NCBI RefSeq assembly: GCF_006980705.1
Contig: NZ_SBHO01000009.1
Span: 1-64,000 of the forward strand
Direction: 5' to 3'
DNA: 64,000 bases
From: Tepidiphilus olei
GTDB taxonomy: Bacteria > Pseudomonadota > Gammaproteobacteria > Burkholderiales > Rhodocyclaceae
Shown here one piece after another: positions 29,874 to 41,951 of this stretch. The stretch's first letter is position 1. Every line of letters begins with the position of its first letter. The position numbers and the translations under genes are program-made. The notes beneath the pieces are model-generated. The model did no database searches, was not told the DNA's origin, and saw only the letters and a program-made list of their open reading frames with translations.

Positions 29874-30404
29874 ATGGAAGCACGGATTTCTTCACGGAAC
29901 AGTTCTCAGACGCTACCTTGGTATCGTCAAAAGTGGCCTTGGTTGCTCATGTTGCCGCCGGCCGTGGCGGTCGTGGCGGGGTTCGCCACTTTGTGGATCG
30001 CGATCGCGACCTGGGACGGTTTGGTTACCGACGACTATTACAAAGAGGGGTTGGCGATTCGCCAAACCTTGGACCGCTCGCTCAAAGCGGGTGAGCTCGG
30101 CCTCGTCGCTTATGTGGGCATGGACGCGGAGCGGCTATGGCTGCGCTTCGACGAGGAGCGCGCCAAGGCCAAGCCTCCCTTCCTCGTGGTGACCCTGACC
30201 CACCCCACCCGTTCCGGAATGGACCAGGTAGTGCGCCTGGTCCGCGACCAGGGGCGCTATGTCGCTCCGATCCAACCCATCAATGCCGGTCGTTGGCTGG
30301 TACAGATCGAAGATGAGTCCCGAGAGTGGCGCCTGAACGGGACCGTGTATGTGCCCACAGAGAGCGAGGTGAGAATCGAACCGTTCGTGCCTGCAGCAGA
30401 CTAA
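29874..30404 (+). CDS. ccoH: FixH family protein, cbb3 assembly (CcoH)
   Basis: CcoH is a single-pass membrane protein needed for cbb3 oxidase stability. The 176-residue product has a membrane helix at about residues 22-45 (PWLLMLPPAVAVVAGFATLW) followed by the conserved DDYYKEGLAIRQTLDR and an Ig-like periplasmic domain. It sits 6 bases after ccoG and 12 bases before the next small gene. Confidence 0.9.
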   Translation: MEARISSRNSSQTLPWYRQKWPWLLMLPPAVAVVAGFATLWIAIATWDGLVTDDYYKEGLAIRQTLDRSLKAGELGLVAYVGMDAERLWLRFDEERAKAKPPFLVVTLTHPTRSGMDQVVRLVRDQGRYVAPIQPINAGRWLVQIEDESREWRLNGTVYVPTESEVRIEPFVPAAD

Positions 30405-30416
30405 GGAGGACGTGTC

Positions 30417-30596
30417 ATGTCCGACGCATTACGAGAATTGCTTTCTTCGGGAATCGGCTGGTTGAGCCTTTTTACCATCGCCTTCATCATCGTGATGGCG
30501 GTCTACATCTACCGCTACGTCACGCGGCAGATCCAGGAGGAGGAAAAAAATGCTGCCTCCTCTGCGGGGCAGCAACGGCGGCAACATTCTTCCTAG
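30417..30596 (+). CDS. small membrane protein, DUF3149-like
   Basis: This 59-residue protein (MSDALRELLSSGIGWLSLFT) has one membrane helix at about residues 15-34 and a charged, glutamine-rich tail. AAGGAGG lies just upstream of the ATG. Small proteins annotated DUF3149 follow ccoH in many betaproteobacteria, so a link to cbb3 assembly is likely, but no function is established. A terminator follows. Confidence 0.8.
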   Translation: MSDALRELLSSGIGWLSLFTIAFIIVMAVYIYRYVTRQIQEEEKNAASSAGQQRRQHSS

Positions 30597-30605
30597 ATCG
30601 AATCG

Positions 30606-30630
30606 AAGGCCGCGACAGCGGCCTTTTTTC
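30606..30630 (+). terminator. terminator of the cco operon
   Basis: AAGGCCGC (30606-30613) pairs with GCGGCCTT (30618-30625) around GACA, followed by a T run. It closes the ccoN-to-DUF3149 transcript. Confidence 0.92.
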
Positions 30631-30690
30631 TTTGGGCACCGCGGACGGCGCCGTCGCTTGGCGGTTCCTTGCGCGCCCGTGTGCCTGGTT

Positions 30691-31134
30691 TCAGCGAAAG
30701 ACGAGCACCGGCAACTTGCTGTGGGTGAGCACTTTTTGCGTTTCGCTGCCCAGCAGCAATCCTGCCAGGCCGCGCCGTCCGTGCGAGGCCATGAAGATGA
30801 GGTCGCAGCCGTGTCGCTGAGCGCAATCGATGATCGCCTCCCAGGGGGTGTCACTGACGATGGTGTCGGTTTCGCAGGGAACATTCTCTTTGTCCGCCAA
30901 CGCTTTGGCCTCCGCCAGGATGCGATCCGCTTCTTCCTTGGCTGCGCGGCGGAATTGATCCGGGGTGGTCGGATCGATCAGGGCGCCTTCACCATAGACT
31001 GGTAGGGGAAAGTCGGGCTGGGCATAGAAAAAAGTGATCTTTGCGCCGATGCTCTTGGCAAAGGCGACGGCGCGCTCGCAGGCGCTACGCGACAGATCCG
31101 AACCGTCCGTCGGCACTAGGATGTGCTTGAACAT
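30691..31134 (-). CDS. universal stress protein, UspA family
   Basis: The 147-residue product begins MFKHILVPTDGSDLSRSACE and contains the ATP-binding motif near the C-terminus (ASHGRRGLAGLLLGSETQKV, G-2x-G-9x-G-S/T type). UspA proteins respond to stasis, oxygen limitation and other stress in the cytosol. The gene is convergent with the cco operon and divergent from the beta-CASP hydrolase. GGAAGGAGC precedes the start on the minus strand. Confidence 0.93.
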   Translation of the reverse strand: MFKHILVPTDGSDLSRSACERAVAFAKSIGAKITFFYAQPDFPLPVYGEGALIDPTTPDQFRRAAKEEADRILAEAKALADKENVPCETDTIVSDTPWEAIIDCAQRHGCDLIFMASHGRRGLAGLLLGSETQKVLTHSKLPVLVFR

Positions 31135-31169
31135 CGTCGCTCCTTCCTTGGGTGAGGTAACATTGTTTC

Positions 31170-31197
31170 ATTATAACCACAGGCAGGTGGGGTGCAA
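31170..31197 (-). promoter_or_regulatory. promoter of the universal stress protein gene
   Basis: On the minus strand TATAAT (31175-31170) lies 16 bases after TTGCAC (31197-31192). The predicted start is about 30 bases before the ATG at 31134. The -35 comes to within two bases of the start codon of the divergent hydrolase gene, so the two may interfere. Confidence 0.6.
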
Positions 31198-31198
31198 G

Positions 31199-32722
31199 AT
31201 GGTTCGAACGGGACGCGCGCAGGGGAAGTGGCCAAAGCACGAGGGGAAAGATGCAGTTCGCGGCCCGAGCCCGCACCGGCGGACTCGGTTCGAAGATCGA
31301 CCTGCTCCTGCGGCGCCCGAAGTGCGTTTTTTGGGCGGGGTGCAGGAAGTTACCGGTTCATGCTTTCACGTGAGCGCACCCGAGGGGAATTTTCTCGTCG
31401 AGTGCGGTATGTTCCAGGGCGGACGTGAAGCCAAGCGTAAGAACCTCGAGGCGTTTCCTTTCGATCCCTGGGCATTGCAGGCCGTGATCCTTTCTCATGC
31501 GCATCTCGATCACTCCGGCCTGCTACCGCGACTGGTAGCCCTCGGCGCCCGGGCACCGGTGCACGTCACCGAAGCCACGGCCGACCTGCTGGAAGTGATG
31601 CTGCTCGACAGCGCCTACATCCAGGAAAAGGAGTGGGAATGGCTGTCCAAGCAGTCGCATCGCACTCGACGTCGTTTGCTGCTAACCGATGCGCCGCTCT
31701 ACACGGTGGTCCAGGCGAAGGAGAGTCTGCGCTGGCTGCGACGGCACGATTATGGTCGCTGGTTTCCCGTGATGCAGGGCGTACGGGCGCGATTTCATGA
31801 CGCTGGTCACATCCTGGGTTCGGCCATCGTCGAGCTGGAGCTCGAGCGGGTTGATGGTGTGCGCCGGCGGTGGGTCTTCAGTGGAGATCTGGGCATGCCG
31901 GGACGCCCTTTGGTGCGCGACCCAACGCTGATTCCTGACGCCGACGTCGTCTGGGTGGAGTCGACGTATGGCGATCGGGAGCATCGCCCTTGGGACGACT
32001 CGGTCGCCGAGCTGGAGACGGTATTACGGGAGACTTTGCCTCGGGGCAACGTCGTGATTCCATCGTTTGCCGTTGGCCGTACCCAGGAGATGATCCTCGT
32101 ATTGGCCGATCTGGTTCGGCGAGGTCGTTTGGGTTCGCTCAACGTGGTGGTCGACTCGCCCATGGCGACCGAGGCGAGCAAGATCTCGGCGCGGCACCTC
32201 GATTTGTGGGATGAGCCCAGCCGCGAACTCTTCGCCTGGATGCAACGGTACCGCGACCGTTTTCACGTGCGTTTCACGGCGAGCGTGGAGGAATCGATGG
32301 CGCTCAACAACGTGCGCTCGGGCTTGGTCATCATTTCGGCCAGTGGCATGTGCGAGGCCGGTCGCATCAAATATCACCTAAAATACAATCTACCCCGTCC
32401 AGAATGCGCCATCGTCATTGCCGGCTTCCAGGCGATGGGTACCCTGGGGCGGCGTCTCGTCGATGGAGCGCAGCAGGTGACGATTTTCGGGGAACGAATC
32501 CCGGTTCGTGCTGGTCTGCATACGATAGGAAGCATGTCGGCGCATGCCGACCGCCTAGGGCTGCTTGCCTGGCTGCGGGGATTCCGCCGCCCCCCTCAGC
32601 AGTGTTTCGTCACCCATGGTGAAGTGAACCAGTCACAGGCGTTCGCGCAGACGGTACGCGATACGCTCGGCTGGACCCACGTCGAGGTAGCGGTTCGCGG
32701 TCAAAGGTGGCAGGATTCTTGA
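31199..32722 (+). CDS. metallo-beta-lactamase fold hydrolase with beta-CASP domain
   Basis: The product has 507 residues from the ATG at 31199. The metallo-beta-lactamase motif HAHLDH (His100, His102, Asp104, His105) is intact, as are downstream metal ligands (FHDAGHILGSA and SGDLGMPGRP). The C-terminal half shows beta-CASP features (VVIPSFAVGRTQEMILVLAD, SASGMCEAGRIKYHL, GSMSAHAD). Such proteins are RNA-processing exonuclease-like enzymes. It is 16 bases before phaC, so the two may be cotranscribed. The first 40 residues are low-complexity and the true start could be later. Confidence 0.88.
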   Translation: MVRTGRAQGKWPKHEGKDAVRGPSPHRRTRFEDRPAPAAPEVRFLGGVQEVTGSCFHVSAPEGNFLVECGMFQGGREAKRKNLEAFPFDPWALQAVILSHAHLDHSGLLPRLVALGARAPVHVTEATADLLEVMLLDSAYIQEKEWEWLSKQSHRTRRRLLLTDAPLYTVVQAKESLRWLRRHDYGRWFPVMQGVRARFHDAGHILGSAIVELELERVDGVRRRWVFSGDLGMPGRPLVRDPTLIPDADVVWVESTYGDREHRPWDDSVAELETVLRETLPRGNVVIPSFAVGRTQEMILVLADLVRRGRLGSLNVVVDSPMATEASKISARHLDLWDEPSRELFAWMQRYRDRFHVRFTASVEESMALNNVRSGLVIISASGMCEAGRIKYHLKYNLPRPECAIVIAGFQAMGTLGRRLVDGAQQVTIFGERIPVRAGLHTIGSMSAHADRLGLLAWLRGFRRPPQQCFVTHGEVNQSQAFAQTVRDTLGWTHVEVAVRGQRWQDS

Positions 32723-32738
32723 CAACGAGGAGGTCTTC

Positions 32739-34511
32739 ATGGCCAGGAGCAAGGCAAGGGCACGAAATTCGCGTCAGGACTCGAATTGGGAGGTCGCGCA
32801 TCGTATCGAGGAGACTCCCGAACAGGTGGCCGAAATCATGCATCGGGCAATGGAGGGAACTTTCGATCCGTTGGGCAACGTCGCCCCCATTCTGCATGCT
32901 CAGGTGCTGTGGGCATTACATCCGGTGGCGCTGTGGTCGAAGGAGATCGAGCTGGGCAAGCGCAACGTAGCGCTGGTGCGCTACATCGCGCAGCGGCTCT
33001 CGGGTCAGGAAGTCGAGCCCCCCTTCGTGCCCGAACCTTATGACATCCGTTGGGATCACCCCGCATGGACCGAATCGGTTTGGTGGTCGGGGCTACAGCA
33101 GAGCTACCTCGGCTGGGGGCAGTCCTTGGTCGAGATGGTGCGCCAGACTCCGGGACTGGACGAGCGGGAGCGGCGGCGCGCCGTTTTTTGGACCGGCGAG
33201 TTCGTCAATGCGCTTGCCCCCACCAATTTCTTCTGGACCAACCCCAAGGCGCGCCAGCTCGCCGTGGAAACCAGTGGTCTGAGTCTGCTCGAAGGCTACA
33301 AAAATTTTCTCTCTGACATGGCCGCCGGCATGGTACGGATGACCCGGCCCGATGATTTCCACGTCGGGGTGAATCTGGCCACCACGCCCGGGGACGTGGT
33401 GCATCGCAATTGGCTGGTGGAGATCATCCGTTATACACCGACCCAGCCTCAGGTGCGTCGGCGCCCCATCGTGATCGTTCCTCCGTGGATCAACAAGTTC
33501 TACGTGCTCGATCTCACGCCCGACAAGAGCATGGTGAAGTATCTCTGCGACCAAGGGTTCGAGGTCTTCATCATCAGCTGGAAGAACCCCACGCGCGAGA
33601 TGGCCGATACGACGTTCGACGACTATCTCACCCATGGCATCGACGTGCTGGTGGAGACGGCACGTTCGATCACCGGTGCCGACAAGGTCAATGCCGTGGG
33701 CTATTGCATCGGTGGCACCGCGCTGGCGTCCTATCTCTCGGTGATCAACCGCAGGGTGGGCGTCGAGGCTTCGCCCGTGGCAAACGCGACGTTTCTCACC
33801 ACGCTCGTCGATTTTTCGGCTCCGGGCGACATCGAAGTCTTCATCGATCCAGCCACCGTCGATTTTCTCTGCCGCAAGATGCAGATCGATGGCTACTTGC
33901 GCGGTGAAGACATGGCCGAGGCGTTTCGCTTGTTGCGCTCCAACAGCCTCATCTGGCGTTACATCGTGCATGGCTGGCTCTATGGCGAGGAGCCGGCGCC
34001 GTTCGACGTGCTCTACTGGAACATGGATCCGACGCGCATGCCGGCGAAGATGCACTGCTGGTATCTGCGCGAGCTCTATCTCAACAATCGCCTCATCCAG
34101 CCCGATGCGCTGACCCTGGCGGGCGTTCCCGTGGATCTGCGCCAGATCGTGCAGCCGGTCTATGCCGTGGGCACCGAAGACGATCACATTGCCCCCTGGC
34201 AGCAGACTTTCAAGCTACTGCGGCACGTGCGCGGGCCGCGGCGCTATGTGCTGTCGAGCTCGGGTCACATCCTGGGTATCGTCAACCCGCCGAAAGATCC
34301 ACCAAAGCGCAAGTACTGGGTGAGCGACGTCGGCGATCCGGTGCCGCGAGCCGATTCCTGGCTCAAGTCGGCACCCGAGCATCCCAACAGCTGGTGGGAC
34401 GATTGGGTCGCCTGGCTCAGACCGCAGGCGGGCGAACTGGTGGCGCCGAAGGACCCGGCGAGCGTGCCTTCACTCGGAAAGGCGCCGGGAAGCTACGTCC
34501 TCGAGCGCTGA
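32739..34511 (+). CDS. phaC: class I poly(3-hydroxyalkanoate) synthase
   Basis: PhaC polymerises 3-hydroxyacyl-CoA into polyester granules. The 590-residue product matches class I length. The lipase-like box GYCIGGT places the catalytic Cys at 323, with Asp482 (EDDHIAPW) and His510 (SSGHILGIVNPP) completing the triad. The N-terminal PhaC_N region holds NFFWTNPKA. GAGGAGG precedes the ATG. It faces fnr, with an 18-base gap. No phaA, phaB or phasin gene is visible nearby. Confidence 0.96.
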   Translation: MARSKARARNSRQDSNWEVAHRIEETPEQVAEIMHRAMEGTFDPLGNVAPILHAQVLWALHPVALWSKEIELGKRNVALVRYIAQRLSGQEVEPPFVPEPYDIRWDHPAWTESVWWSGLQQSYLGWGQSLVEMVRQTPGLDERERRRAVFWTGEFVNALAPTNFFWTNPKARQLAVETSGLSLLEGYKNFLSDMAAGMVRMTRPDDFHVGVNLATTPGDVVHRNWLVEIIRYTPTQPQVRRRPIVIVPPWINKFYVLDLTPDKSMVKYLCDQGFEVFIISWKNPTREMADTTFDDYLTHGIDVLVETARSITGADKVNAVGYCIGGTALASYLSVINRRVGVEASPVANATFLTTLVDFSAPGDIEVFIDPATVDFLCRKMQIDGYLRGEDMAEAFRLLRSNSLIWRYIVHGWLYGEEPAPFDVLYWNMDPTRMPAKMHCWYLRELYLNNRLIQPDALTLAGVPVDLRQIVQPVYAVGTEDDHIAPWQQTFKLLRHVRGPRRYVLSSSGHILGIVNPPKDPPKRKYWVSDVGDPVPRADSWLKSAPEHPNSWWDDWVAWLRPQAGELVAPKDPASVPSLGKAPGSYVLER

Positions 34512-34529
34512 CGGCGCGCCGGTTCGTGT

Positions 34530-35267
34530 TTAGTGAGACAGGGGCGCCTGGATGAGACCACGCAGGCGCTCCCGATCGCGCAGCCGGATGTTCTTGTGCT
34601 GCACCTCGATGAGCCCTTCTTCTTGAAAGTGGGATAGGGTGCGGGAGACCGTCTCGAGTTTGAGCCCGAGGTAGGAGCCGATTTCTTCGCGCGTCATCCG
34701 CAGCCGAAATTCCGTGCCCGAGAAACCGCGGGCGGCGAAGCGCTGCGCCAGGTTGAGCAGGAATGCGGCCAGGCGCTCTTCGGCGCGCATGGTGCCGAGC
34801 AGCATCATGACGCTTTGTTCGCGTACGATCTCGCGCGAGAGTACCTTGTGAAACTGCGCCTGTAGCCCCTGGATCTCGCGTGCGAGCGCTTCGAGGCGGG
34901 CGTATTCGATCACACAGGCTTCGCTGTCTTCGAGTGCGATGGCGCTGACGACGTGCTGCCCCGTGCTGATGCCGTCCAAGCCCAGCAGCTCACCGGTCAT
35001 CTGGAACCCGGTGACCTGCTCTCGGCCATCCTCGAGCACGATGGTGGTCTTGAACGAACCGGCGCGGATGGCATAGAGCGCCTGAAACGGCATGCGCGCC
35101 TCGTAGAGGGACTGATGGCGCCGCAGCTTGCGGCGCGTGCCAACGAGCTCTTCGATGCGGGCCACGTCTTCTTCGCTCAGCCCGACCGGCAGGCACAGTT
35201 CCATCAGGTTGCACTGGGAGCAGGCCACGCGCAATTGGCGCAAGGTGGGCGGAAGTTGGAGGTCCAT
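34530..35267 (-). CDS. fnr: oxygen-sensing Crp/Fnr family regulator
   Basis: FNR (ANR) is a [4Fe-4S] protein that dimerises and binds DNA without oxygen. With the ATG at 35267 the product has 245 residues. The cluster cysteines are Cys16, Cys19, Cys25 (CSQCNLMELC) and Cys118. The recognition helix contains LETVSRTL, with the Glu, Ser and Arg that read TTGAT half-sites. A cyclic-nucleotide-like barrel and a long dimer helix lie between. The gene is divergent from hemN, with a shared FNR box 34 bases before its ATG. It probably controls ccoN, hemN and the predicted sRNA. Confidence 0.95.
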   Translation of the reverse strand: MDLQLPPTLRQLRVACSQCNLMELCLPVGLSEEDVARIEELVGTRRKLRRHQSLYEARMPFQALYAIRAGSFKTTIVLEDGREQVTGFQMTGELLGLDGISTGQHVVSAIALEDSEACVIEYARLEALAREIQGLQAQFHKVLSREIVREQSVMMLLGTMRAEERLAAFLLNLAQRFAARGFSGTEFRLRMTREEIGSYLGLKLETVSRTLSHFQEEGLIEVQHKNIRLRDRERLRGLIQAPLSH

Positions 35268-35300
35268 TGTGCTTCTCTGGGGGGAAAGGAAACGTTTTCG

Positions 35301-35344
35301 TTGATGACGGTCAACCTGTCGTCGGCCGTTTCGTGCCATATTAT
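35301..35344 (+). promoter_or_regulatory. FNR-type box between fnr and hemN, with hemN promoter
   Basis: TTGATGACGGTCAA (35301-35314) is an FNR-like box. TATTAT at 35339-35344 is a good -10; the start near 35350 would put the box at about -42, a class II activating position for hemN. On the minus strand the same box contains TTGACC (35314-35309), which could be the fnr -35, so bound FNR may repress its own gene. The second part is inference. Confidence 0.7.
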
Positions 35345-35382
35345 GAGAATCTAACGCAGGAAAACCAGGTGGGCGTCCGTCC

Positions 35383-36786
35383 ATGAGTGCTACGATGCAA
35401 GAAACCCATCGCCTCGTCGTCGATCCGGAGCTGATCCGGCGCTTCGACATCAGCGGGCCGCGCTATACCTCCTATCCGACGGCGGATCGCTTCGTCGAAG
35501 CCTTCGGGCCGGCCCAGTATGCCCGCTGGCTCGGGAGCCGCGAAGTCGGAGGCTTGAACCGGCCGCTGTCATTATACGTGCACATCCCCTTCTGTAATAC
35601 GATTTGTTACTATTGCGCCTGCAACAAGATCATCACCAAGGATCATTCCCGCAGCGCGCGCTATCTCGATTTCCTCGAGCGCGAGATCGACCTCGTCGAT
35701 CGGCATCTGGCCGGTGGCCGTGAGGTCACTCAGTTGCATTTGGGCGGCGGTACGCCCACTTTCCTTGCCGAAGACGAGATGCGCCGGTTGATGGAGGTGA
35801 TCCGGGCGCGCTTCCTGCTCGCCGAGCACGGTGAATTTTCCATCGAAGTCGATCCGCGCAAGGTGGAGGCGGCGCAGGTGGCCTTGCTCGCCGAGCTCGG
35901 TTTCAACCGCATGAGCATCGGGGTACAGGACTTCGACCCGCTGGTGCAGGCGGCGGTCAATCGCATCCAGAGTTTCGACGAAACGGCGGCGGTGCTGGAG
36001 GCGGCGCGCGAAAACGGCTTCAAGTCGGTGAGCATGGATCTCATCTATGGTTTGCCGCACCAGACGGTGGAGCGCTTTGCCGCCACGCTCGAACGGATGA
36101 TCGAACTCTCGCCCGATCGCCTCTCGCTCTACAGCTATGCCCACCTGCCGCGGCTCTTCAAGCCGCAGCGGCGCATCGAGGAGGCGGCCCTGCCCACGGC
36201 GGCCGACAAGCTCGGCATCATGAAGTACGCTATCGAGCGCCTGGTCGATGCCGGTTACGTCTATATCGGGATGGATCACTTCGCCAAGCCCGACGACGAA
36301 CTGACGATCGCCCAGCGGCAGGGGCGGTTGCACCGCAATTTCCAGGGGTATTCGACCCAGGCCGAGTGCGACATGATCGCCTTCGGCATTTCCTCCATCA
36401 GCAAACTGGGGGCGATCTACGCGCAGAATCACAAGACGGAGGAAGACTACTACGACGCGCTCGAGCGCGGTGAGCTGCCGGTGCTGCGCGGCGTGGAGCT
36501 GACCGCCGACGACGTGCTGCGCCGCTCCATCATCCAGGCGTTGATGTGCCATTTCGAGCTGTCGATCGAGTCGATCGAGATCGCGCACCTCATCGATTTT
36601 CGCCGCTATTTCGCCCCGGAGTTACACGACTTGGCGCGCATGGCCGAGGCAGGGCTGGTGGAGATCGGGGATCGCTGGATCACGGTGTTGCCACCGGGGC
36701 GGCTGCTGGTGCGGGCGATCGCCATGGTGTTCGACCGCTATCTGCGCCACGATCGCGAGCGGGCGCGCTATTCGCGCGTGATCTGA
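35383..36786 (+). CDS. hemN: oxygen-independent coproporphyrinogen III oxidase
   Basis: HemN is a radical SAM enzyme that converts coproporphyrinogen III to protoporphyrinogen IX without oxygen. The 467-residue product has the CxxxCxxC motif at Cys71, Cys75 and Cys78 (CNTICYYC), followed by a further Cys at 80, typical of HemN. GGGTPTFL and the HemN C-terminal domain (AECDMIAFGISSIS) are present. It is activated in most species by FNR, and a matching box lies upstream. The next gene starts 10 bases later. Confidence 0.95.
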   Translation: MSATMQETHRLVVDPELIRRFDISGPRYTSYPTADRFVEAFGPAQYARWLGSREVGGLNRPLSLYVHIPFCNTICYYCACNKIITKDHSRSARYLDFLEREIDLVDRHLAGGREVTQLHLGGGTPTFLAEDEMRRLMEVIRARFLLAEHGEFSIEVDPRKVEAAQVALLAELGFNRMSIGVQDFDPLVQAAVNRIQSFDETAAVLEAARENGFKSVSMDLIYGLPHQTVERFAATLERMIELSPDRLSLYSYAHLPRLFKPQRRIEEAALPTAADKLGIMKYAIERLVDAGYVYIGMDHFAKPDDELTIAQRQGRLHRNFQGYSTQAECDMIAFGISSISKLGAIYAQNHKTEEDYYDALERGELPVLRGVELTADDVLRRSIIQALMCHFELSIESIEIAHLIDFRRYFAPELHDLARMAEAGLVEIGDRWITVLPPGRLLVRAIAMVFDRYLRHDRERARYSRVI

Positions 36787-36795
36787 GGCAGCGGC

Positions 36796-37497
36796 GTGGC
36801 TTGGAACGGTTTTCTCGCGGTCTTCCTCATCGGCCTCCTGGGCGGAGTACATTGCCTCGGCATGTGCGGCGGCATCGTCGGCGCCTTGTCGCTGCAGACG
36901 GCGCAGGGGGCGAAGTGGCCGCTGCATCTGGCCTACAACCTCGGCCGTATCACCACCTACACGCTGCTCGGCGCAGTGCTGGGCTGGCTGGGGGCCATCG
37001 GCGGAATGCTCGAAGGAGTGCTGCCGGTTCAGCTCACGTTCTACGTGCTCGCCAATCTCATGCTCGTGGCCATGGGGCTCTATTTTCTCGGCCAGACGCG
37101 CTGGCTCGCCCCGCTCGAGCGCGCCGGGCATCGCCTGTGGCGGTGGGTGCAGCCGGCCACACGCCGTTTCCTGCCGGTGCGTTCGGTGGCGCAGGCGTTT
37201 CCGCTCGGTCTGCTGTGGGGGTTTTTGCCCTGTGGGCTCGTCTATAGCGTGCTCGCGACGGCGCTGCTTGCGGGTGACGGGTTGCGTGGCGCCGGGGTGA
37301 TGCTCGCGTTCGGTTTGGGTACGTTGCCGAATCTGCTCGCTGCGGGGCTGCTGTTGCGGCGCTTTCGCAACGTGGCAGGACACCCCTGGGTGCGCCGCGC
37401 CGCGGGCCTCCTGGTGGTCGCCTTCGGGCTGCTGGGGCTGTGGCGCGCGCCGCAGCTGGGCGGGATGATCTGGCAGGGCGTGGTCTGTCACCCCTGA
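36796..37497 (+). CDS. TauE/SafE-like membrane protein near cbb3/hemN genes
   Basis: The 233-residue product has about six membrane helices and a GTG start at 36796, 10 bases after hemN. GGVHCLGMCGG (Cys20 and Cys24, His19) and WGFLPCGLVYSVLATALL are the signature of the sulfite exporter/DsbD-like family that often accompanies cco and hemN genes in proteobacteria. A role in copper or redox handling for the oxidase is a plausible inference. The cysteines and histidine suggest metal or thiol chemistry. Confidence 0.82.
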   Translation: MAWNGFLAVFLIGLLGGVHCLGMCGGIVGALSLQTAQGAKWPLHLAYNLGRITTYTLLGAVLGWLGAIGGMLEGVLPVQLTFYVLANLMLVAMGLYFLGQTRWLAPLERAGHRLWRWVQPATRRFLPVRSVAQAFPLGLLWGFLPCGLVYSVLATALLAGDGLRGAGVMLAFGLGTLPNLLAAGLLLRRFRNVAGHPWVRRAAGLLVVAFGLLGLWRAPQLGGMIWQGVVCHP

Positions 37498-37521
37498 AGC
37501 CGCAAAAGGGCGTTATATAAT
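37494..37521 (+). promoter_or_regulatory. promoter of ppa
   Basis: A perfect TATAAT (37516-37521) lies 16 bases after CTGAAG (37494-37499), which overlaps the stop of the preceding gene. The start near 37528 gives a leader of about 50 bases. In that leader GCCGG (37536-37540) and CCGGC (37546-37550) form a short stem followed, after CGGG, by six T, so a weak attenuator is possible. Confidence 0.65.
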
Positions 37522-37579
37522 CCTCCTCCAGTCGAGCCGGTTCTTCCGGCCGGGTTTTTTGTACGAGTGAGGAGTTTCC

Positions 37580-38113
37580 ATGGCTTTCGAATGCGTTTCC
37601 GCTGGCAAGGACGTGCCCAACGACATCAACGTCATCATCGAGATCCCGGCGCAGTCCGATCCGATCAAATTCGAGGTGGACAAGGAGAGTGGCGCCATTT
37701 TCGTCGACCGTTTCATGGGCACGACGATGCGCTATCCGCTCAATTATGGCTACGTGCCGCACACGGTGGCGGGGGATGGCGATCCGGTCGACGTGCTCGT
37801 CGTCACGCCGTTTCCCCTGCAGCCGGGGGTGGTGATCCGTTGCCGCCCGGTGGGTTTGCTGAAGATGGAAGACGAATCGGGCGTCGATGCCAAGGTGGTG
37901 GCGGTGCCGGTGTCCAAGCTCACCCCGCTCTATGACAAAGTGCAGTCACTCGAGGATCTGCCGGAGCTCCTGCTGAAACAGACCGTGCATTTCTTCGAGC
38001 ACTACAAGGATCTGGAACCGGGCAAGTGGGTCAAGGTGCTCGGCTGGGCGGGCGTCGAAGAGGCCAAGCAGGAGATCCTCGCCGGCGTGAAGAACGCTTC
38101 GTCGGCCAAGTAA
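37580..38113 (+). CDS. ppa: inorganic pyrophosphatase
   Basis: Family I pyrophosphatase hydrolyses PPi to drive biosynthesis in the cytosol. The 177-residue product has the signature DGDPVDVLV near residue 66 with its metal-binding aspartates, plus [20 protein letters not shown] and [15 protein letters not shown] precedes the ATG. It lies 15 bases before nadE, whose reaction also releases PPi. Confidence 0.96.
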   Translation: MAFECVSAGKDVPNDINVIIEIPAQSDPIKFEVDKESGAIFVDRFMGTTMRYPLNYGYVPHTVAGDGDPVDVLVVTPFPLQPGVVIRCRPVGLLKMEDESGVDAKVVAVPVSKLTPLYDKVQSLEDLPELLLKQTVHFFEHYKDLEPGKWVKVLGWAGVEEAKQEILAGVKNASSAK

Positions 38114-38128
38114 AACGGCCCCGATGGA

Positions 38129-40101
<1,973 letters not shown>

Positions 40102-40107
40102 GGCGGC

Positions 40108-40722
40108 TCACTCGCGCGGGGCGCGCAGCAGGACGATGAGGGCGCCGCTGCCGCCGCGCGTGGGCGGGGCTTCGCAGAAAGCGAGGATCTCGTCGCGCTG
40201 CGCGAGCCAGCGCCGCGACAAGTGGCGCAGCACGGAGAAACCGCCCGGCGAGCGCAACCCCTTGCCGTGGATGACGCGAATGCAGCGCAAGCCTCGGTGT
40301 CGGGCGCGGGCGAGGTAGGCCGAGAGCGCCTCGCGCGCCTCGATGCGTGTCAAACCGTGCAAGTCGATCTCGCCTTGCAGCGCCCAGCGGCTACGGCGCA
40401 GGTCGGTGAGAACACGCCGGGGCACGCCTGGGCGCAAAAAGTGCGTTTCTTCGTCTGCTTCCAGCCAGTCTTCGAGTTCCAGCGGGGCGAGCAGCTCCTC
40501 GGCGAGGATGGCGCGTTCGTCGGCGAGCTTTTGCCGCGGCACCGGCGCCGGGCGCGGGCGTTCAGGCTCCACGCGCGGGGTGAAAGAGAGCGGGCGAACG
40601 CCCTCGCGCCAATCCGCTTCTTCGGGGATCGACTTCGAGGGCGCAGCGCCGACCCGGCTCGAGCCTTGCTTTTTGAGCTCGACCAAAGGTGTCGCCCAGG
40701 CCGGAGGACGCGGGCGGGCCAT
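40108..40722 (-). CDS. Smr domain protein
   Basis: The 204-residue product has a disordered basic N-terminal half and a C-terminal Smr domain (about residues 115-200) with the motifs EIDLHGLTRIEA and RVIHGKGLRSPGG. Smr domains nick DNA or RNA and are found as stand-alone proteins and in MutS2. It is convergent with glnB (6 bases apart) and lies just upstream of trxB on the map but downstream in transcription. Its substrate is unknown. Confidence 0.88.
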   Translation of the reverse strand: MARPRPPAWATPLVELKKQGSSRVGAAPSKSIPEEADWREGVRPLSFTPRVEPERPRPAPVPRQKLADERAILAEELLAPLELEDWLEADEETHFLRPGVPRRVLTDLRRSRWALQGEIDLHGLTRIEAREALSAYLARARHRGLRCIRVIHGKGLRSPGGFSVLRHLSRRWLAQRDEILAFCEAPPTRGGSGALIVLLRAPRE

Positions 40723-40727
40723 CGGGC

Positions 40728-41891
<1,164 letters not shown>

Positions 41892-41951
41892 TTATAGTGC
41901 GGCTCGTCGATAAGTCGGGTGGCCGTGGCCTACTGGGGCGCCTCGTTGGGC

